64,000 nucleotides of DNA from the NCBI RefSeq assembly GCF_006757745.1, contig NZ_AP019740.1, forward strand, positions 558,001 through 622,000, read 5' to 3'. A program made the position numbers and the translations under genes. Each line of letters begins with the position of its first letter. The first letter of the stretch is position 1. Source of the stretch: Acinetobacter radioresistens DSM 6976 = NBRC 102413 = CIP 103788 (lineage in GTDB: Bacteria > Pseudomonadota > Gammaproteobacteria > Pseudomonadales > Moraxellaceae). The notes beneath the pieces are model-generated. The model was given only the letters and a program-made list of their open reading frames with translations. It had not been told where the DNA came from and did no database searches. This document shows, piece by piece, positions 47,572 through 57,088 of this stretch.

Positions 47572-47718
47572 TGAATACTTCCTTACAATCGAATGGCTTT
47601 ATTCTACGTGAATTTTCTCTGCAATGCAGAATATGAATTTTGCAGCAGTTTGTATGCAAATTCTTTTATCTGATAAGAGATCGGTTAAGATAGCCAAAAT
47701 TGGACAGGAATACTCAAT

Positions 47719-50574
47719 TTGCCCATGTATAACAAAGATAAGCAGGGATATTTCATTTTTCTTCTGATCATACTTGTCGTTATTTTTGCTGGCTCTGCAG
47801 TTGTTAATTTTGAGCTTGGCATGGTCGGCGCCAGTTTATTTTTCAGCATATTACTCATCCAGCTGGTTTCAAATATGCAACAGCGTTTGCAGCAGCTAGA
47901 ACAGCGGGCGAAATTTATACAGCCAGTAACCGATCTGGTTTGGCAAAAAGCAGGGATATATGCAAGTGTGCTGTTTGGGGCAGTGATCTATTTAAGTGAC
48001 TGGCGCAGTATGCTCTGGCTTGCAATTATAATTTTTATCATTTGTCTGATTCATTTGCTTAACCGGTTGCAACAACGTTTGGCTAATCTGGAGCAGCATC
48101 ATTCACTGGCTGAACCTTCTTTACTTCCGTTACCCGCCCGGCAACTGCAAAGCAGGCAAGAAGCAGAAATACTTTCCGAACAGACTTCTCCTTCAGGGCC
48201 AGCTCATACCGGATCTTCTGTTACCGAACCAGATAGAGTACCAGCAGTAGCACCAGAACCGGCTGCTTCAAGCTGGTGGCAGCCTGCCATTAACTGGATG
48301 GTACATGGTAATCCAATCTTGCGAGTCGCTGTGGCAGTGCTGATGATCGGAGTCATATTATTACTCCGCTTTGCCAGTGAACACTGGCAACTCAGCTTGG
48401 GTTTTCGCTTAGGGTTTATTGCTTGTATTGGCGGTGCTATTACATTTTTTGGCTATAGTCTGCAAAAGAGAAATCTTTTATTTGCTGTTGCATTACAGGG
48501 GGTAGGACTCGCTGTTATTTTCCTGACACTGGTATTTGCCCATCATTATGGAGTTATTACCAGCCTGTCTATAGCCAGTATGCTCTTTGCAGCACTGTTG
48601 ATAGTGACCAGTTATTTGAGCCTCAAACAGCATGCTGTTTATCTGGCTATACTAGCTTTAGGAATGGCCTATGCGGCGCCCCTGGTCATTCCACAGTATC
48701 ATCCGGATACAGTGTTTTTACTGGGCTATTATTTATTAATTAATCTGGCAGTGGCTGTAGTTAATTTTGTTCAGTCCTGGAAAATTCTTAATCACATTGC
48801 ATTCTTCGTCACCATGCTGTTAGGTGGTAGTGTCATCGTCATATATAGCGAAGCAAAACAGTATCTCATCCTTGATCTCATCATCTGGCTGCATATTCTG
48901 CTCTTTATCTGGCTAAGTATTCGCTACAGCCAGTTAATTGCACGTAAACACGCATTAAGTTTAAGACAATTACTTAGCCATCCTGAGCAAGAACAGGGCC
49001 GTTTACAGCCATTGCTTGATGTGAGCCTGATCTTTAGTGTGCCCGTGCTGGGTTTTTCCCTGCATGCCTGGTTAATGCGCGATAACACATTTGCTTTGAC
49101 TCTAGGTGCTGCCTTGCTGGCGCTCATCTATGCCGGATTAACACTCTGGATTCGTCAGCGACAGCAGGAGCTATCTTTACTCGCTAAAAGTTTCTTTATT
49201 TTATCGGTTGCTTTTATTGCGCTAATTTTTCCGCTGGCCCAAGGGGCACACTGGAGCACCATTGGCTGGGTCGTACAGGGCGCCGCTCTAATTGTCTGGG
49301 GCGTAACTGAACGCTACCGATTTAGCCGTTATATTGGGGTAGCATTACTTTTGCTAAGTTCAGTGACCCTGTTTTATCAAATCTGGAGCCAAATCCAGTT
49401 TCCGGTTTTAAGTACAGCAATTTATGCGTTTGCCCAGCTGATATCAGTATATTACCTGTTACAGCATCAGCCCTCTGAAGAAAGGTATTTTAGTAGCAGT
49501 GTATTAAGCTGTATTTTACTGGCTTTAGGTCTTTATGCGGGAGCCGCCGCCGCTGTACACAGTCTTGGTCTGCAAGGGCAGGGTTTAAGCCCATATCTGG
49601 CTATGGCAGCTCTTTTATCTGCAGTATTTACAGCATTTATGCACTGGAAAACCCAAGTAAATTGGTTGCTGGTACAGTTATTTATCAATACGCTATTTTT
49701 ATTATTTTTAGGTGCTGCGATCTGGCAGGAAAATTTGTGGACTAATCTGGCATGGAGTACATCGGGGTCTCAATATTCGTTCCTGTTTGCTTCGGCCGTT
49801 ACTGCTTTTATAACATTATGGACAAAACCTGAACATAACAGTCAATCAGTAAAAGAATTTTGGGCTGCGGTTAGCTGGTTATTGTTGGCTGTTACTGGTT
49901 TGGCTATTTTGCCAACAACGCCACTTCTGGCACTGGGCTTAATTCCTGCATTGTATGGCGCTTGGGTAATTTACTCAAAAACACCTTTACTGATGCATTC
50001 TATTACAGTGTGGTGTTTAAGTCTGTTGTGGCTGACTGGCCTGAGCATTGATGTTCAGGTTGCTGAATATGCCTACTGGACAGTAATTCTTAATCCTGCC
50101 GATCTGCTTTCGATTGGAGTAATGGCTGGTTTACTCTGGGCGATTTATCAATATCGATTCCATGATAAAAATCTGGAATGGACATTCAAGATTGGTTCGA
50201 TTCTGGTGAGCTTGCTGGTTATGAGCAGTATCATGGTACGTGGCTTACATCATTACATGGGTACGCCACTTTGGGGAACAGCAATTTGGAGTAATGGGAC
50301 AGTTCAGCTCAGTTTAACCCTGTTGTGGGTTATCCTTGCTTTTATCCTGATGACGCTGGCCAGTCGCCGCTTGTTGCGACAGATCTGGTTTATCGGTGCA
50401 GCCTTACTGGCTATTGTAGTGGCAAAACTGGTCTTTCTGGATCTATCGCAAAGTGGCACTATTACCCGGGTGTTCTCGTTTATTGGGGCCGGAATCGTGA
50501 TGCTGATTATTGCTTATCTGGCACCTCTGCCACCTGCCATACAACAGTCGACAGATGATGAGCCTAAAGTTTAG
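47719..50574 (+). CDS. DUF2339 family multi-pass membrane protein
   Basis: A very hydrophobic 951-residue protein of the DUF2339 family. A first pair of membrane helices is followed by a soluble, Pro- and Ala-rich linker (about 130-190). Then comes NWMVHGNPILRVAVAVLMIGVILLLRFASEHWQLS, the family signature, and roughly 25 further helices to the end. The frame starts with TTG at 47719, about ten bases after AGGA; an ATG two codons later (47725) is an alternative. Function is unknown; relatives are proposed to affect the cell envelope. Its end overlaps the MscS gene end by 11 bases. Confidence 0.82.
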   Translation: MPMYNKDKQGYFIFLLIILVVIFAGSAVVNFELGMVGASLFFSILLIQLVSNMQQRLQQLEQRAKFIQPVTDLVWQKAGIYASVLFGAVIYLSDWRSMLWLAIIIFIICLIHLLNRLQQRLANLEQHHSLAEPSLLPLPARQLQSRQEAEILSEQTSPSGPAHTGSSVTEPDRVPAVAPEPAASSWWQPAINWMVHGNPILRVAVAVLMIGVILLLRFASEHWQLSLGFRLGFIACIGGAITFFGYSLQKRNLLFAVALQGVGLAVIFLTLVFAHHYGVITSLSIASMLFAALLIVTSYLSLKQHAVYLAILALGMAYAAPLVIPQYHPDTVFLLGYYLLINLAVAVVNFVQSWKILNHIAFFVTMLLGGSVIVIYSEAKQYLILDLIIWLHILLFIWLSIRYSQLIARKHALSLRQLLSHPEQEQGRLQPLLDVSLIFSVPVLGFSLHAWLMRDNTFALTLGAALLALIYAGLTLWIRQRQQELSLLAKSFFILSVAFIALIFPLAQGAHWSTIGWVVQGAALIVWGVTERYRFSRYIGVALLLLSSVTLFYQIWSQIQFPVLSTAIYAFAQLISVYYLLQHQPSEERYFSSSVLSCILLALGLYAGAAAAVHSLGLQGQGLSPYLAMAALLSAVFTAFMHWKTQVNWLLVQLFINTLFLLFLGAAIWQENLWTNLAWSTSGSQYSFLFASAVTAFITLWTKPEHNSQSVKEFWAAVSWLLLAVTGLAILPTTPLLALGLIPALYGAWVIYSKTPLLMHSITVWCLSLLWLTGLSIDVQVAEYAYWTVILNPADLLSIGVMAGLLWAIYQYRFHDKNLEWTFKIGSILVSLLVMSSIMVRGLHHYMGTPLWGTAIWSNGTVQLSLTLLWVILAFILMTLASRRLLRQIWFIGAALLAIVVAKLVFLDLSQSGTITRVFSFIGAGIVMLIIAYLAPLPPAIQQSTDDEPKV

Positions 50575-50579
50575 GCTCA
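50559..50579. repeat. Palindrome carrying the stop codons of two convergent genes
   Basis: TGAGCCTAAA and TTTAGGCTCA are perfect 10-base arms around one G. The two genes read into it from both sides and end nearly alike: Glu-Pro-Lys-Val on the plus strand, Glu-Pro-Lys-Leu on the minus strand. Stops lie at 50572-50574 (plus) and 50564-50566 (minus). There is no T run, so termination is doubtful. Confidence 0.9.
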
Positions 50580-51487
50580 CGTTTTATTTCTCTGGCATTC
50601 GCATATGTATCAATATCTTCATTAGCCAATGCAGCAGTGAGAGGGGGGCGGTCAACAAATCCCATTTTGGGAACAGGAATTTCAATCTGATTATCGACAA
50701 AGCCATTACGGATCAATTCCTGCATTTCATCACGGACCTGCAGATAATTTTCCCGGCTACACCATACGGCGAACAATAGTTCAATTGATGATTCTCGAAA
50801 TGCCGTTACTGTCACTGCCGGTTTAGGTTCGTCCAAAACCAGAGGATACTTATTGGCAACTTCCAGCAGAACTTCCCGTACTTTAATAATATCTTCATGG
50901 AAATTAATCGCGAGGGTAATGGGGATGCGCCGTATAGGAAATTTTGACAGATTCATGACTGGTGCCCGAATCAGCTGTTCATTCGGCAAACGCACATAAA
51001 CATTATCGAGGGTGAGCAATTTGACCGAAAGCAGATCAATTGACAGAACCTCGCCTTCAATCACATGGCCACGGATGAGAGTAATCTGGATGGTATCACC
51101 GACCTCAAAGGAACCTTCACCAATCAGGAAGAGACCGCTAATCAGGTTGGTTGCAGAGGTCTGCGAAGCAAAACCTAAAGCTACTGTTAAAATACCGGCG
51201 GCGCCAAGAAAAACGCTAAGTTTGAAACCGGCTTCCTTTAAACTGGCAATTACAAAAAGCAGAAAGATAAAATAAAAAATACCGCGGCGCCAGACTAGGC
51301 GCTGATGAGCATTAAAACGTAAACCTACCGTACGGATAAAAGTATTGGAAATTACCCGGGCAATCAAGAAACCAATCAGGCAAAGTACCAGCCCCACCAA
51401 GATTTCACTTAAACGGTCCAGATTAATATTGGTAAAGATTCCTTTGAGGCTTTGGGTCACTTCTTTTGGAATATTTGTATCAGCCAT
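50564..51487 (-). CDS. Small-conductance mechanosensitive channel (MscS family)
   Basis: A 307-residue inner-membrane channel that opens under membrane tension. Three helices occupy about residues 25-115. The third is the pore helix with the Ala/Gly pattern LSVFLGAAGILTVALGFASQTSATNLISG. The beta domain has GDTIQI, GEVLSIDLLSVKLLTLDN and RLPNEQLI, and the C-terminal alpha-beta domain follows. A GTG two codons upstream is in frame, but AAGAGG spacing favours the ATG at 51487. It follows the DUF432-like gene after nine bases, so the two are one operon. Confidence 0.93.
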   Translation of the reverse strand: MADTNIPKEVTQSLKGIFTNINLDRLSEILVGLVLCLIGFLIARVISNTFIRTVGLRFNAHQRLVWRRGIFYFIFLLFVIASLKEAGFKLSVFLGAAGILTVALGFASQTSATNLISGLFLIGEGSFEVGDTIQITLIRGHVIEGEVLSIDLLSVKLLTLDNVYVRLPNEQLIRAPVMNLSKFPIRRIPITLAINFHEDIIKVREVLLEVANKYPLVLDEPKPAVTVTAFRESSIELLFAVWCSRENYLQVRDEMQELIRNGFVDNQIEIPVPKMGFVDRPPLTAALANEDIDTYANAREIKREPKL

Positions 51488-51496
51488 GACCACCTC

Positions 51497-52318
51497 TTAG
51501 AAGAATGAATCAAACATGTTAAATAGTGCTCCACCTGGAGAGCGCGGGGGATGAATATACTGAACCTCGCCAGCCAGAGGCGGGGTCTGGTTTTCAATTC
51601 TTACCCGCGGAGGACGGTCCAGTCCTTCATGCAGAACTTTAATCTGTGAAGTCCATAAACGGCCAGTTTTTCCGCTATAAAACAAAGGCAAGGCAGGTAC
51701 AGGCACATTCATGCGGTCAAAACGCAGCTGCTGATTGCTGGTATTATGAAAATGAATAGGGGTTACTGCGCGAAAAGCACGCGGTTTAAGCTGGCTTAGT
51801 TCAGTACGGCCATCCACTGCAGTGGCATAGCACATTTCACCGGTACGCTGGTCTGGGCCAAACCAAGTATCTTTAGAAAGAATGACCGGTAAATCGAATA
51901 AAGGATCTCGCTGACTTTCTACAAAACCGGCAATCCATAAGGGAGTGCTGATATAAAGCGTACCGCGTTGCCCTGCTGGAATGTAAATTGGATTGACCGG
52001 TTTAATTACGACAGAGCGGTCAGCCAGACGAGGCATGAGCTGGAATTTGCTATGTGTTTTTTTAAACATATAACGTTCAATCTCAACCGGCTGTGGAAAG
52101 ATAAAATCTGGTTCTTCAATGATACGCCATTCCTGCTCATCATCATGCTGAAACTGTGGTCGATGATATTCAAGTTGCCACTCGCGCTGACTGCGAGTCA
52201 GACGAAAAAATAATGAACCGAACTGCCAGGCTTTATTCTGGTTCATATCAAATTGCTGTTCACCCCACCACTTGATAGTAGAAGATTCAGGCTCGAAATT
52301 TTCATTGTAATTTGTCAA
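51497..52318 (-). CDS. Hypothetical protein, possibly DUF432-like, partner of the MscS gene
   Basis: A 273-residue soluble protein without signal peptide. It is rich in Trp, Arg and Pro, with beta-rich stretches such as PNYIPAGQRGTLYISTP-type (here NPIYIPAGQRGTLYIS) and FRAVTPIHFHNTSNQQLRF. DUF432 proteins are often encoded beside MscS channels, which is the main reason for the suggestion; I am not sure of the family. The frame starts with TTG at 52318, with AAGGA upstream. Tight linkage to the channel gene suggests a role in channel control. Confidence 0.6.
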   Translation of the reverse strand: MTNYNENFEPESSTIKWWGEQQFDMNQNKAWQFGSLFFRLTRSQREWQLEYHRPQFQHDDEQEWRIIEEPDFIFPQPVEIERYMFKKTHSKFQLMPRLADRSVVIKPVNPIYIPAGQRGTLYISTPLWIAGFVESQRDPLFDLPVILSKDTWFGPDQRTGEMCYATAVDGRTELSQLKPRAFRAVTPIHFHNTSNQQLRFDRMNVPVPALPLFYSGKTGRLWTSQIKVLHEGLDRPPRVRIENQTPPLAGEVQYIHPPRSPGGALFNMFDSFF

Positions 52319-52421
52319 GACCAGTTATTCCTTTCATCACATCTTTAGCAAAAAACAGACTTCACGCTGTCATATGCATAGAGTACACTCAAAACCAATT
52401 TTTCTATTATTATAAGTTGTG

Positions 52422-53909
52422 ATGCAAATACTTAAACAACTACAAATACCTTACAGTTTTGCAAAACGTCATGGCGTCATCTTGCGTTATGAAGGGGACC
52501 AAGTCTATATCATGCGTCGTGAAGACACGACTCCCCTTGCTTTGCAGGAGGCTCGTCGGCTACTGGGCCGCCCGGTACATTATCAGTTATGCAGTGCGCA
52601 AGAGTTCAATAGTTTATTAGGATCCAGTTATGCCGGTGATACCGGTGAATCACAGCAGGTAGCTGCAGGGCTCGAAGACCATCCGGATTTGCTGAGCCTG
52701 GCAGATCAGGTACCTGAAGCAGAAGACCTGATGGATCAGGAAGATGATGCACCCATCGTTCGTCTGATTAATGCCTTGCTGTCTGAGGCAATTCGTGTCG
52801 GTGCATCCGATATCCATATTGAATCTTTTGAGAAAAAACTTTCAGTTCGTCTGCGGGTCGATGGACAGTTGCGAGAAATCGTTCAGCCACGGCGGGAGCT
52901 TGCACCTTTGCTGGTGTCCCGGATTAAAGTAATGGCCCGTCTGGATATTGCCGAAAAACGTATTCCACAAGATGGCCGTATTTCACTTCGTCTTGCCGGA
53001 CGCGAAGTTGATGTTCGTGTTTCGACCTTACCTTCTTCGCATGGTGAGCGGGTTGTTATGCGTCTGCTCGACAAACAGGCGGGTCGTCTTAATATGACGC
53101 ATCTCGGCCTGATTGCAGAAGATTATGAACGGTTAAAAACTTTGGTGCACCGACCCCATGGTATTATTCTGGTGACCGGTCCAACCGGTTCTGGTAAAAC
53201 CACGACTTTATATGCGGCTTTGTCTGATCTGAATGATGGTAGCCGTAATATCCTGACAGCCGAAGATCCTATTGAATACCAACTTGAAGGAATTGGCCAG
53301 ACCCAGGTTAATACCAAAGTAGATATGACTTTTGCGCGGGCTTTAAAAGCTATGCTGCGTCAGGACCCAGATGTGGTTATGGTCGGGGAAATTCGTGATC
53401 TGGAAACAGCTGAAATCGCAGTGCAGGCCTCTTTGACCGGCCACCTTGTACTTTCTACACTCCATACCAATACCGCTATTGGTGCAGTAACACGTCTAAA
53501 AGATATGGGCATTGAACCTTTTTTACTTTCAAGTTCTTTAATTGGTGTGGTGGCTCAGCGTCTGGTACGTACTTTATGTGCACATTGTGTTAATTGGCGT
53601 GAGGCTGATAGTTTTGAGCAGCATATCTTTAACTCTTTTGAACAGATAGAACCAGTTCGTTTACCTGTACCTAAGGGCTGCGAACACTGTGCCCATACCG
53701 GCTTTACTGGGCGTACAGCTATTTATGAGATTGTTCCGATTGATGAGCAGATGCGCCGTCTGATTCATGGGAATGCAGCAGAGTATGAGCTGGAAAATTT
53801 TGCCCGCAGACATGCAGGTTCAATTCGCGAAGACGGCTTGCGTAAAGTATTGCAGGGTAAAACAACTTTAGAAGAAGTGCTTCGCGTTACCAATGAAGCA
53901 GCCGAATAA
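52422..53909 (+). CDS. gspE: Type II secretion system ATPase GspE
   Basis: GspE (495 residues) powers the type II secretion pseudopilus at the inner membrane. The N-terminal domain binds the membrane platform. The ATPase core has DIHIESFEKKLSVRLRVDG, Walker A GPTGSGKTTT (about 253-262), the Asp box region EDPIEYQLEGIGQTQVN, Walker B MVGEIRDLETAEIA and the His box. A C4 zinc site follows (CAHC … CEHC). An in-frame GTG lies directly before the ATG. Other gsp genes are not adjacent, as is usual in Acinetobacter, where they are scattered. PilB relatives differ in the N-terminal domain. Confidence 0.9.
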   Translation: MQILKQLQIPYSFAKRHGVILRYEGDQVYIMRREDTTPLALQEARRLLGRPVHYQLCSAQEFNSLLGSSYAGDTGESQQVAAGLEDHPDLLSLADQVPEAEDLMDQEDDAPIVRLINALLSEAIRVGASDIHIESFEKKLSVRLRVDGQLREIVQPRRELAPLLVSRIKVMARLDIAEKRIPQDGRISLRLAGREVDVRVSTLPSSHGERVVMRLLDKQAGRLNMTHLGLIAEDYERLKTLVHRPHGIILVTGPTGSGKTTTLYAALSDLNDGSRNILTAEDPIEYQLEGIGQTQVNTKVDMTFARALKAMLRQDPDVVMVGEIRDLETAEIAVQASLTGHLVLSTLHTNTAIGAVTRLKDMGIEPFLLSSSLIGVVAQRLVRTLCAHCVNWREADSFEQHIFNSFEQIEPVRLPVPKGCEHCAHTGFTGRTAIYEIVPIDEQMRRLIHGNAAEYELENFARRHAGSIREDGLRKVLQGKTTLEEVLRVTNEAAE

Positions 53910-53935
53910 GTCATTTTATAAGAATATTAATCAGG

Positions 53936-53978
53936 GCATTATAAAATTCTGTTTTTGAATTTTATAATGCCATTTTAC
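53936..53978. terminator. Bidirectional terminator between gspE and ohr
   Basis: GGCATTATAAAATTC / GAATTTTATAATGCC: a perfect 15-bp stem with a 7-base loop between two convergent genes, then T-rich sequence. Confidence 0.85.
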
Positions 53979-53980
53979 TT

Positions 53981-54406
53981 TTAAGTCGTAATTTTTAAAT
54001 CAACATTAATATTATTGCGAGTCGCGTTTGAATATGGACAGACAATATGAGCAGCTTCAACCAGTTTTTCCGCTTCAGTCTGGTCCATTCCTTCTAAATG
54101 AATATTGAGTGTGACTTCAATACCAAAACCGGTCGGTATCGGCCCAATTCCTACTTCGCCGTCAATATAAGCATCTTTAGGCATGCTATATTTATCACGG
54201 CCCGCAACAAATTTCATTGCACCCAAGAAGCAGGCAGAATAGCCAGCCGCAAATAATTGTTCAGGGTTAGTGCCACCACCAGGACCGCCCATTTCCTTTG
54301 GTACAGCCAGTTTTACATCTAAAATCTCGTCAGATGAGGTTGCGCGACCATCACGGCCACCTGTTGCTTTTGCATGTGCACGATAAACTACTTTTTCTAA
54401 AGCCAT
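53981..54406 (-). CDS. ohr: Organic hydroperoxide resistance protein (Ohr)
   Basis: A 141-residue Ohr/OsmC-fold thiol peroxidase that reduces organic hydroperoxides. The two active cysteines are in [12 protein letters not shown] (near 60) and [11 protein letters not shown] (near 124). Family features are the early [15 protein letters not shown] and [17 protein letters not shown]. The preceding Arg in the early stretch completes the site. Ohr is usually controlled by OhrR, which is not in the window. TAGGTAATAAA lies upstream of the ATG. Confidence 0.95.
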   Translation of the reverse strand: MALEKVVYRAHAKATGGRDGRATSSDEILDVKLAVPKEMGGPGGGTNPEQLFAAGYSACFLGAMKFVAGRDKYSMPKDAYIDGEVGIGPIPTGFGIEVTLNIHLEGMDQTEAEKLVEAAHIVCPYSNATRNNINVDLKITT

Positions 54407-54503
54407 TTTATTACCTATAAGCGAATAGTTGTAGTGTTATCGTGGCGTATTAAAGACCAGAATAAATTGGTTTTTTTGTAAAAAAATCTAAAACTAAATT
54501 AAA

Positions 54504-55328
54504 TCAGAACGTGACCAGTTTTCGATGTTGCATGAGAGGCATAGAGCTACGTACAGACTGCTGTTCTTGCAGGTCAAAAGGAACGGTAATCAGGCCCGGA
54601 CCTTCATTGTTAACCATAGCCAGCAGCTGGCCGCGTGAGTCTGCTGCGGCTGTATGTCCCCAAGTCTGGCGCTTTTCACCATGCCAACCCTGCTGCGCTG
54701 CACCTAAAACCTGACATTGGCTATCCATTGCGCGAGCTTGTAAAAGTAACTGCCAGTGTAATTGGCCTGTAGTGTAAGTAAAAGCAGCTGGCGCAGTTAA
54801 AATATTAGCACCACGCTGACGTAGGGTTAGAGCCAGCTCTGGAAAGCGAAGGTCATAACACACCATAAGCCCGATTTGGCCAAATGGTGTATGAATAACT
54901 ACAGGCTCGTCACCAGGTTCAAATACTTTAGATTCCTGGTAACCACCTACAGCATCCCCAACCTGAACATCAAACAGATGAATTTTGTCATAACGTCCTT
55001 CGGTTTTTTCCGGACTGATACATAAACTGGTCGTACGTACCCGACCATCTTTTATGGTAGAGCCATCAGGACGAAACGGGCAGGGCAATGTACCTGCAAT
55101 GATCCAAAGATTATAATGATGTGCCAGCTGCTCTAACCGGCGCTGAATATGTTCAAACTGTTCAGCCGTTTCACGCTGTTTACCTGCTGTAAAACAGACG
55201 AAATTTTCCGGAAATACAATAAGCTCGGCACCTTCAGCCTTACTCTGCTGCATCAAACGTTCAATCTCGATGAAGTTATCTTCAATCAGATTTTGGGAAT
55301 TCATTTGAACAACAGAAAGTAATGGCAT
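54504..55328 (-). CDS. Carbon-nitrogen hydrolase (nitrilase superfamily, Nit1-like)
   Basis: A 274-residue amidase with the Glu-Lys-Cys triad of nitrilases: Glu in VFPENF, Lys in RYDKIHLFDV, Cys in MVCYDLRFPEL. The short family length and the start LLSVVQMNSQNL place it near the Nit1 branch, whose members hydrolyse deaminated glutathione (a repair reaction). Omega-amidase is the alternative. It is 23 bases downstream of gigB and may be part of that transcript. Confidence 0.87.
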   Translation of the reverse strand: MPLLSVVQMNSQNLIEDNFIEIERLMQQSKAEGAELIVFPENFVCFTAGKQRETAEQFEHIQRRLEQLAHHYNLWIIAGTLPCPFRPDGSTIKDGRVRTTSLCISPEKTEGRYDKIHLFDVQVGDAVGGYQESKVFEPGDEPVVIHTPFGQIGLMVCYDLRFPELALTLRQRGANILTAPAAFTYTTGQLHWQLLLQARAMDSQCQVLGAAQQGWHGEKRQTWGHTAAADSRGQLLAMVNNEGPGLITVPFDLQEQQSVRSSMPLMQHRKLVTF

Positions 55329-55351
55329 CAGCTACTCCGTTTGTTTAGGCT

Positions 55352-55882
55352 TCAGGTCGAAGGCGCATTTTTACGTTCAGATACCTGATCCAGTGTATCC
55401 TGTTCTTTTTGCAACTGTTTCACCAGAGGTTCAAACATGTTCTGGTTATTCTGGTTGAGTTTCATTAGGGTTCGGTGAGCATCGAGTACAGTAGTCAACA
55501 TAGCACCATGAGTTACATGCTCTTCAACAAGTGTACGTGTGCAAACGTTTGGATCACCGCAGTAATTTAAAATTACAAAAACCTGCCCCAGCCCCATACT
55601 ATTGGCCAGAGTCGTAATATCGGAATTGGTAGAGAGCATGACAGCCTGAATATTATGGGTCTGCTTAAGTTTTAAGCCCAGCTTCGCCAAAATACCTAAT
55701 ACAGTACTGTCAATAAAAGTGGTCTGGGTCAAATCGACGATTGCACCCACGACACCTGCTTGTTGCTCAATTTTACCAAGTAGTTTGTCTAGACTTATAC
55801 AAGATTGGGCTCGCACTTCACCAATAAGTTTGAAAATATGCGTTCCATTCAAGCTTGCATATTCAACATGACCTGTTGACAT
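55352..55882 (-). CDS. gigB: Anti-sigma-factor antagonist (STAS domain), GigB-like
   Basis: A 176-residue protein with a STAS domain (about 5-105). The phospho-acceptor serine is expected in TFIDSTVLGIL (Ser59 in this numbering). A charged helical tail follows. In A. baumannii the phosphatase GigA and this STAS protein GigB form a stress switch affecting antibiotic tolerance and virulence; the adjacent phosphatase gene and the locus order support the name. A GTG at 55921 gives 13 more residues, but the ATG here begins the domain properly. The sigma-factor partner has not been seen in the window. Confidence 0.82.
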   Translation of the reverse strand: MSTGHVEYASLNGTHIFKLIGEVRAQSCISLDKLLGKIEQQAGVVGAIVDLTQTTFIDSTVLGILAKLGLKLKQTHNIQAVMLSTNSDITTLANSMGLGQVFVILNYCGDPNVCTRTLVEEHVTHGAMLTTVLDAHRTLMKLNQNNQNMFEPLVKQLQKEQDTLDQVSERKNAPST

Positions 55883-55995
55883 ATAAATGCCATTTGCAGA
55901 GAAGGATATGAAAATTATCACATAGGGGGGCTACAGACTCAAGTGGCCGATAGTCATCATAGCTATAGCTAAAGAGTATTATATTGATAAATCAG

Positions 55996-56964
55996 TTAAT
56001 TCTTTCGACATAGACTTAAGATAGCAATGTCATCTGCAACATGACTCGGAGGCTCAAATGACTGTTTTTCCAGATGTTGGACCAGTTGTTCAAACTGTTC
56101 ATTCAAACGCCCATCAAAGGGTTCAAGGGCGCCATCTGAACAGATAATGAACCGTGCATGCTGGTTCAGATAACATTCAAACTCTTCAACTTCTAGATCA
56201 TCTGTCAAGCCTAATGGAAAGCTGCTCGTACTTAAAATTTTCGGTGGTTTATGTGGTTCAAACAAAATAGCGGGCGGATAATGTCCCGCGCTGGACCAGC
56301 GGAGTTGATGGGTTTCGAGGTTTAAAATTCCGGCAATCATGGTGATATGCTTTTCAATATTTTCTTGCATCAGCATACCGTTTAGTTTCTTGATCAGTTC
56401 ACAGGGTGTTTTAGAGCGTCCATGAAAGGCAGCCATCCATGAGGTTAACAAGCTGCTGGTTACCCCATGGCCTGAAACATCTGCTAAATAGAAAATAATT
56501 TCTTTATCATTCAGCTTCCAGTAGTCATACCAGTCACCGGACAGATAGGCTGAAGGTTGAAAAAAAGTTTCTATTTCATAATCTTTTAAGGCTAAAGGAT
56601 TAGGTAAAAGACGTTTTTGCAGTTCTGCGGCTGAGGGCAGATCACGACTATCCTGATTACGTTTATACTGTGCATCTATTTTTAACAACGCCTGATCAGG
56701 CTGATCCGGTAGATCATTCCAAATCCAGCCAGCTAACGCTCCCTGTTCCCAGGCTTTGGCAAGTGCAGCCCCCTCATGCTGAAAAGCAATAACTACAGTA
56801 GGTAAATTCCACTGATAAACCAGGAAATCTTCTACATCTGCAATTGCAATAATTGTCGGGTCGTATAAATCGATATCCTCAATATGAATCATTTGCAGAT
56901 TCGGAAGCGCATGTAAAGCCCGATCCAAATAAGGAATAGGGCGAGTGGGCTGAATAAAATACAT
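55996..56964 (-). CDS. gigA: SpoIIE/RsbU-type serine phosphatase, GigA-like
   Basis: A 322-residue PP2C-type phosphatase. The N-terminal ~125 residues resemble a degenerate receiver fold (IIAIADVEDFLVYQW) without a clear phospho-Asp. The catalytic domain has the linker RLLPNP, metal-binding Asp in SAYLSGDWYDYW, LADVSGHGVTSSLL, IICSDGALEPF and DDIAILSL. It should dephosphorylate GigB. An in-frame TTG at 56994 is upstream, with no ribosome binding site; the ATG at 56964 also lacks a strong one. gigB lies 113 bases downstream on the same strand. Confidence 0.85.
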   Translation of the reverse strand: MYFIQPTRPIPYLDRALHALPNLQMIHIEDIDLYDPTIIAIADVEDFLVYQWNLPTVVIAFQHEGAALAKAWEQGALAGWIWNDLPDQPDQALLKIDAQYKRNQDSRDLPSAAELQKRLLPNPLALKDYEIETFFQPSAYLSGDWYDYWKLNDKEIIFYLADVSGHGVTSSLLTSWMAAFHGRSKTPCELIKKLNGMLMQENIEKHITMIAGILNLETHQLRWSSAGHYPPAILFEPHKPPKILSTSSFPLGLTDDLEVEEFECYLNQHARFIICSDGALEPFDGRLNEQFEQLVQHLEKQSFEPPSHVADDIAILSLCRKN

Positions 56965-57088
56965 AAGAGGCGTTGATTTACCTGTTTTAAACAAATTTTA
57001 AGTTCATCATAATAGATATACTAATTATATAAATCAAAGTGTTGCTAGAGTAACTGAAAAGGATCTAGCAAAACTATTTATCAATTAG

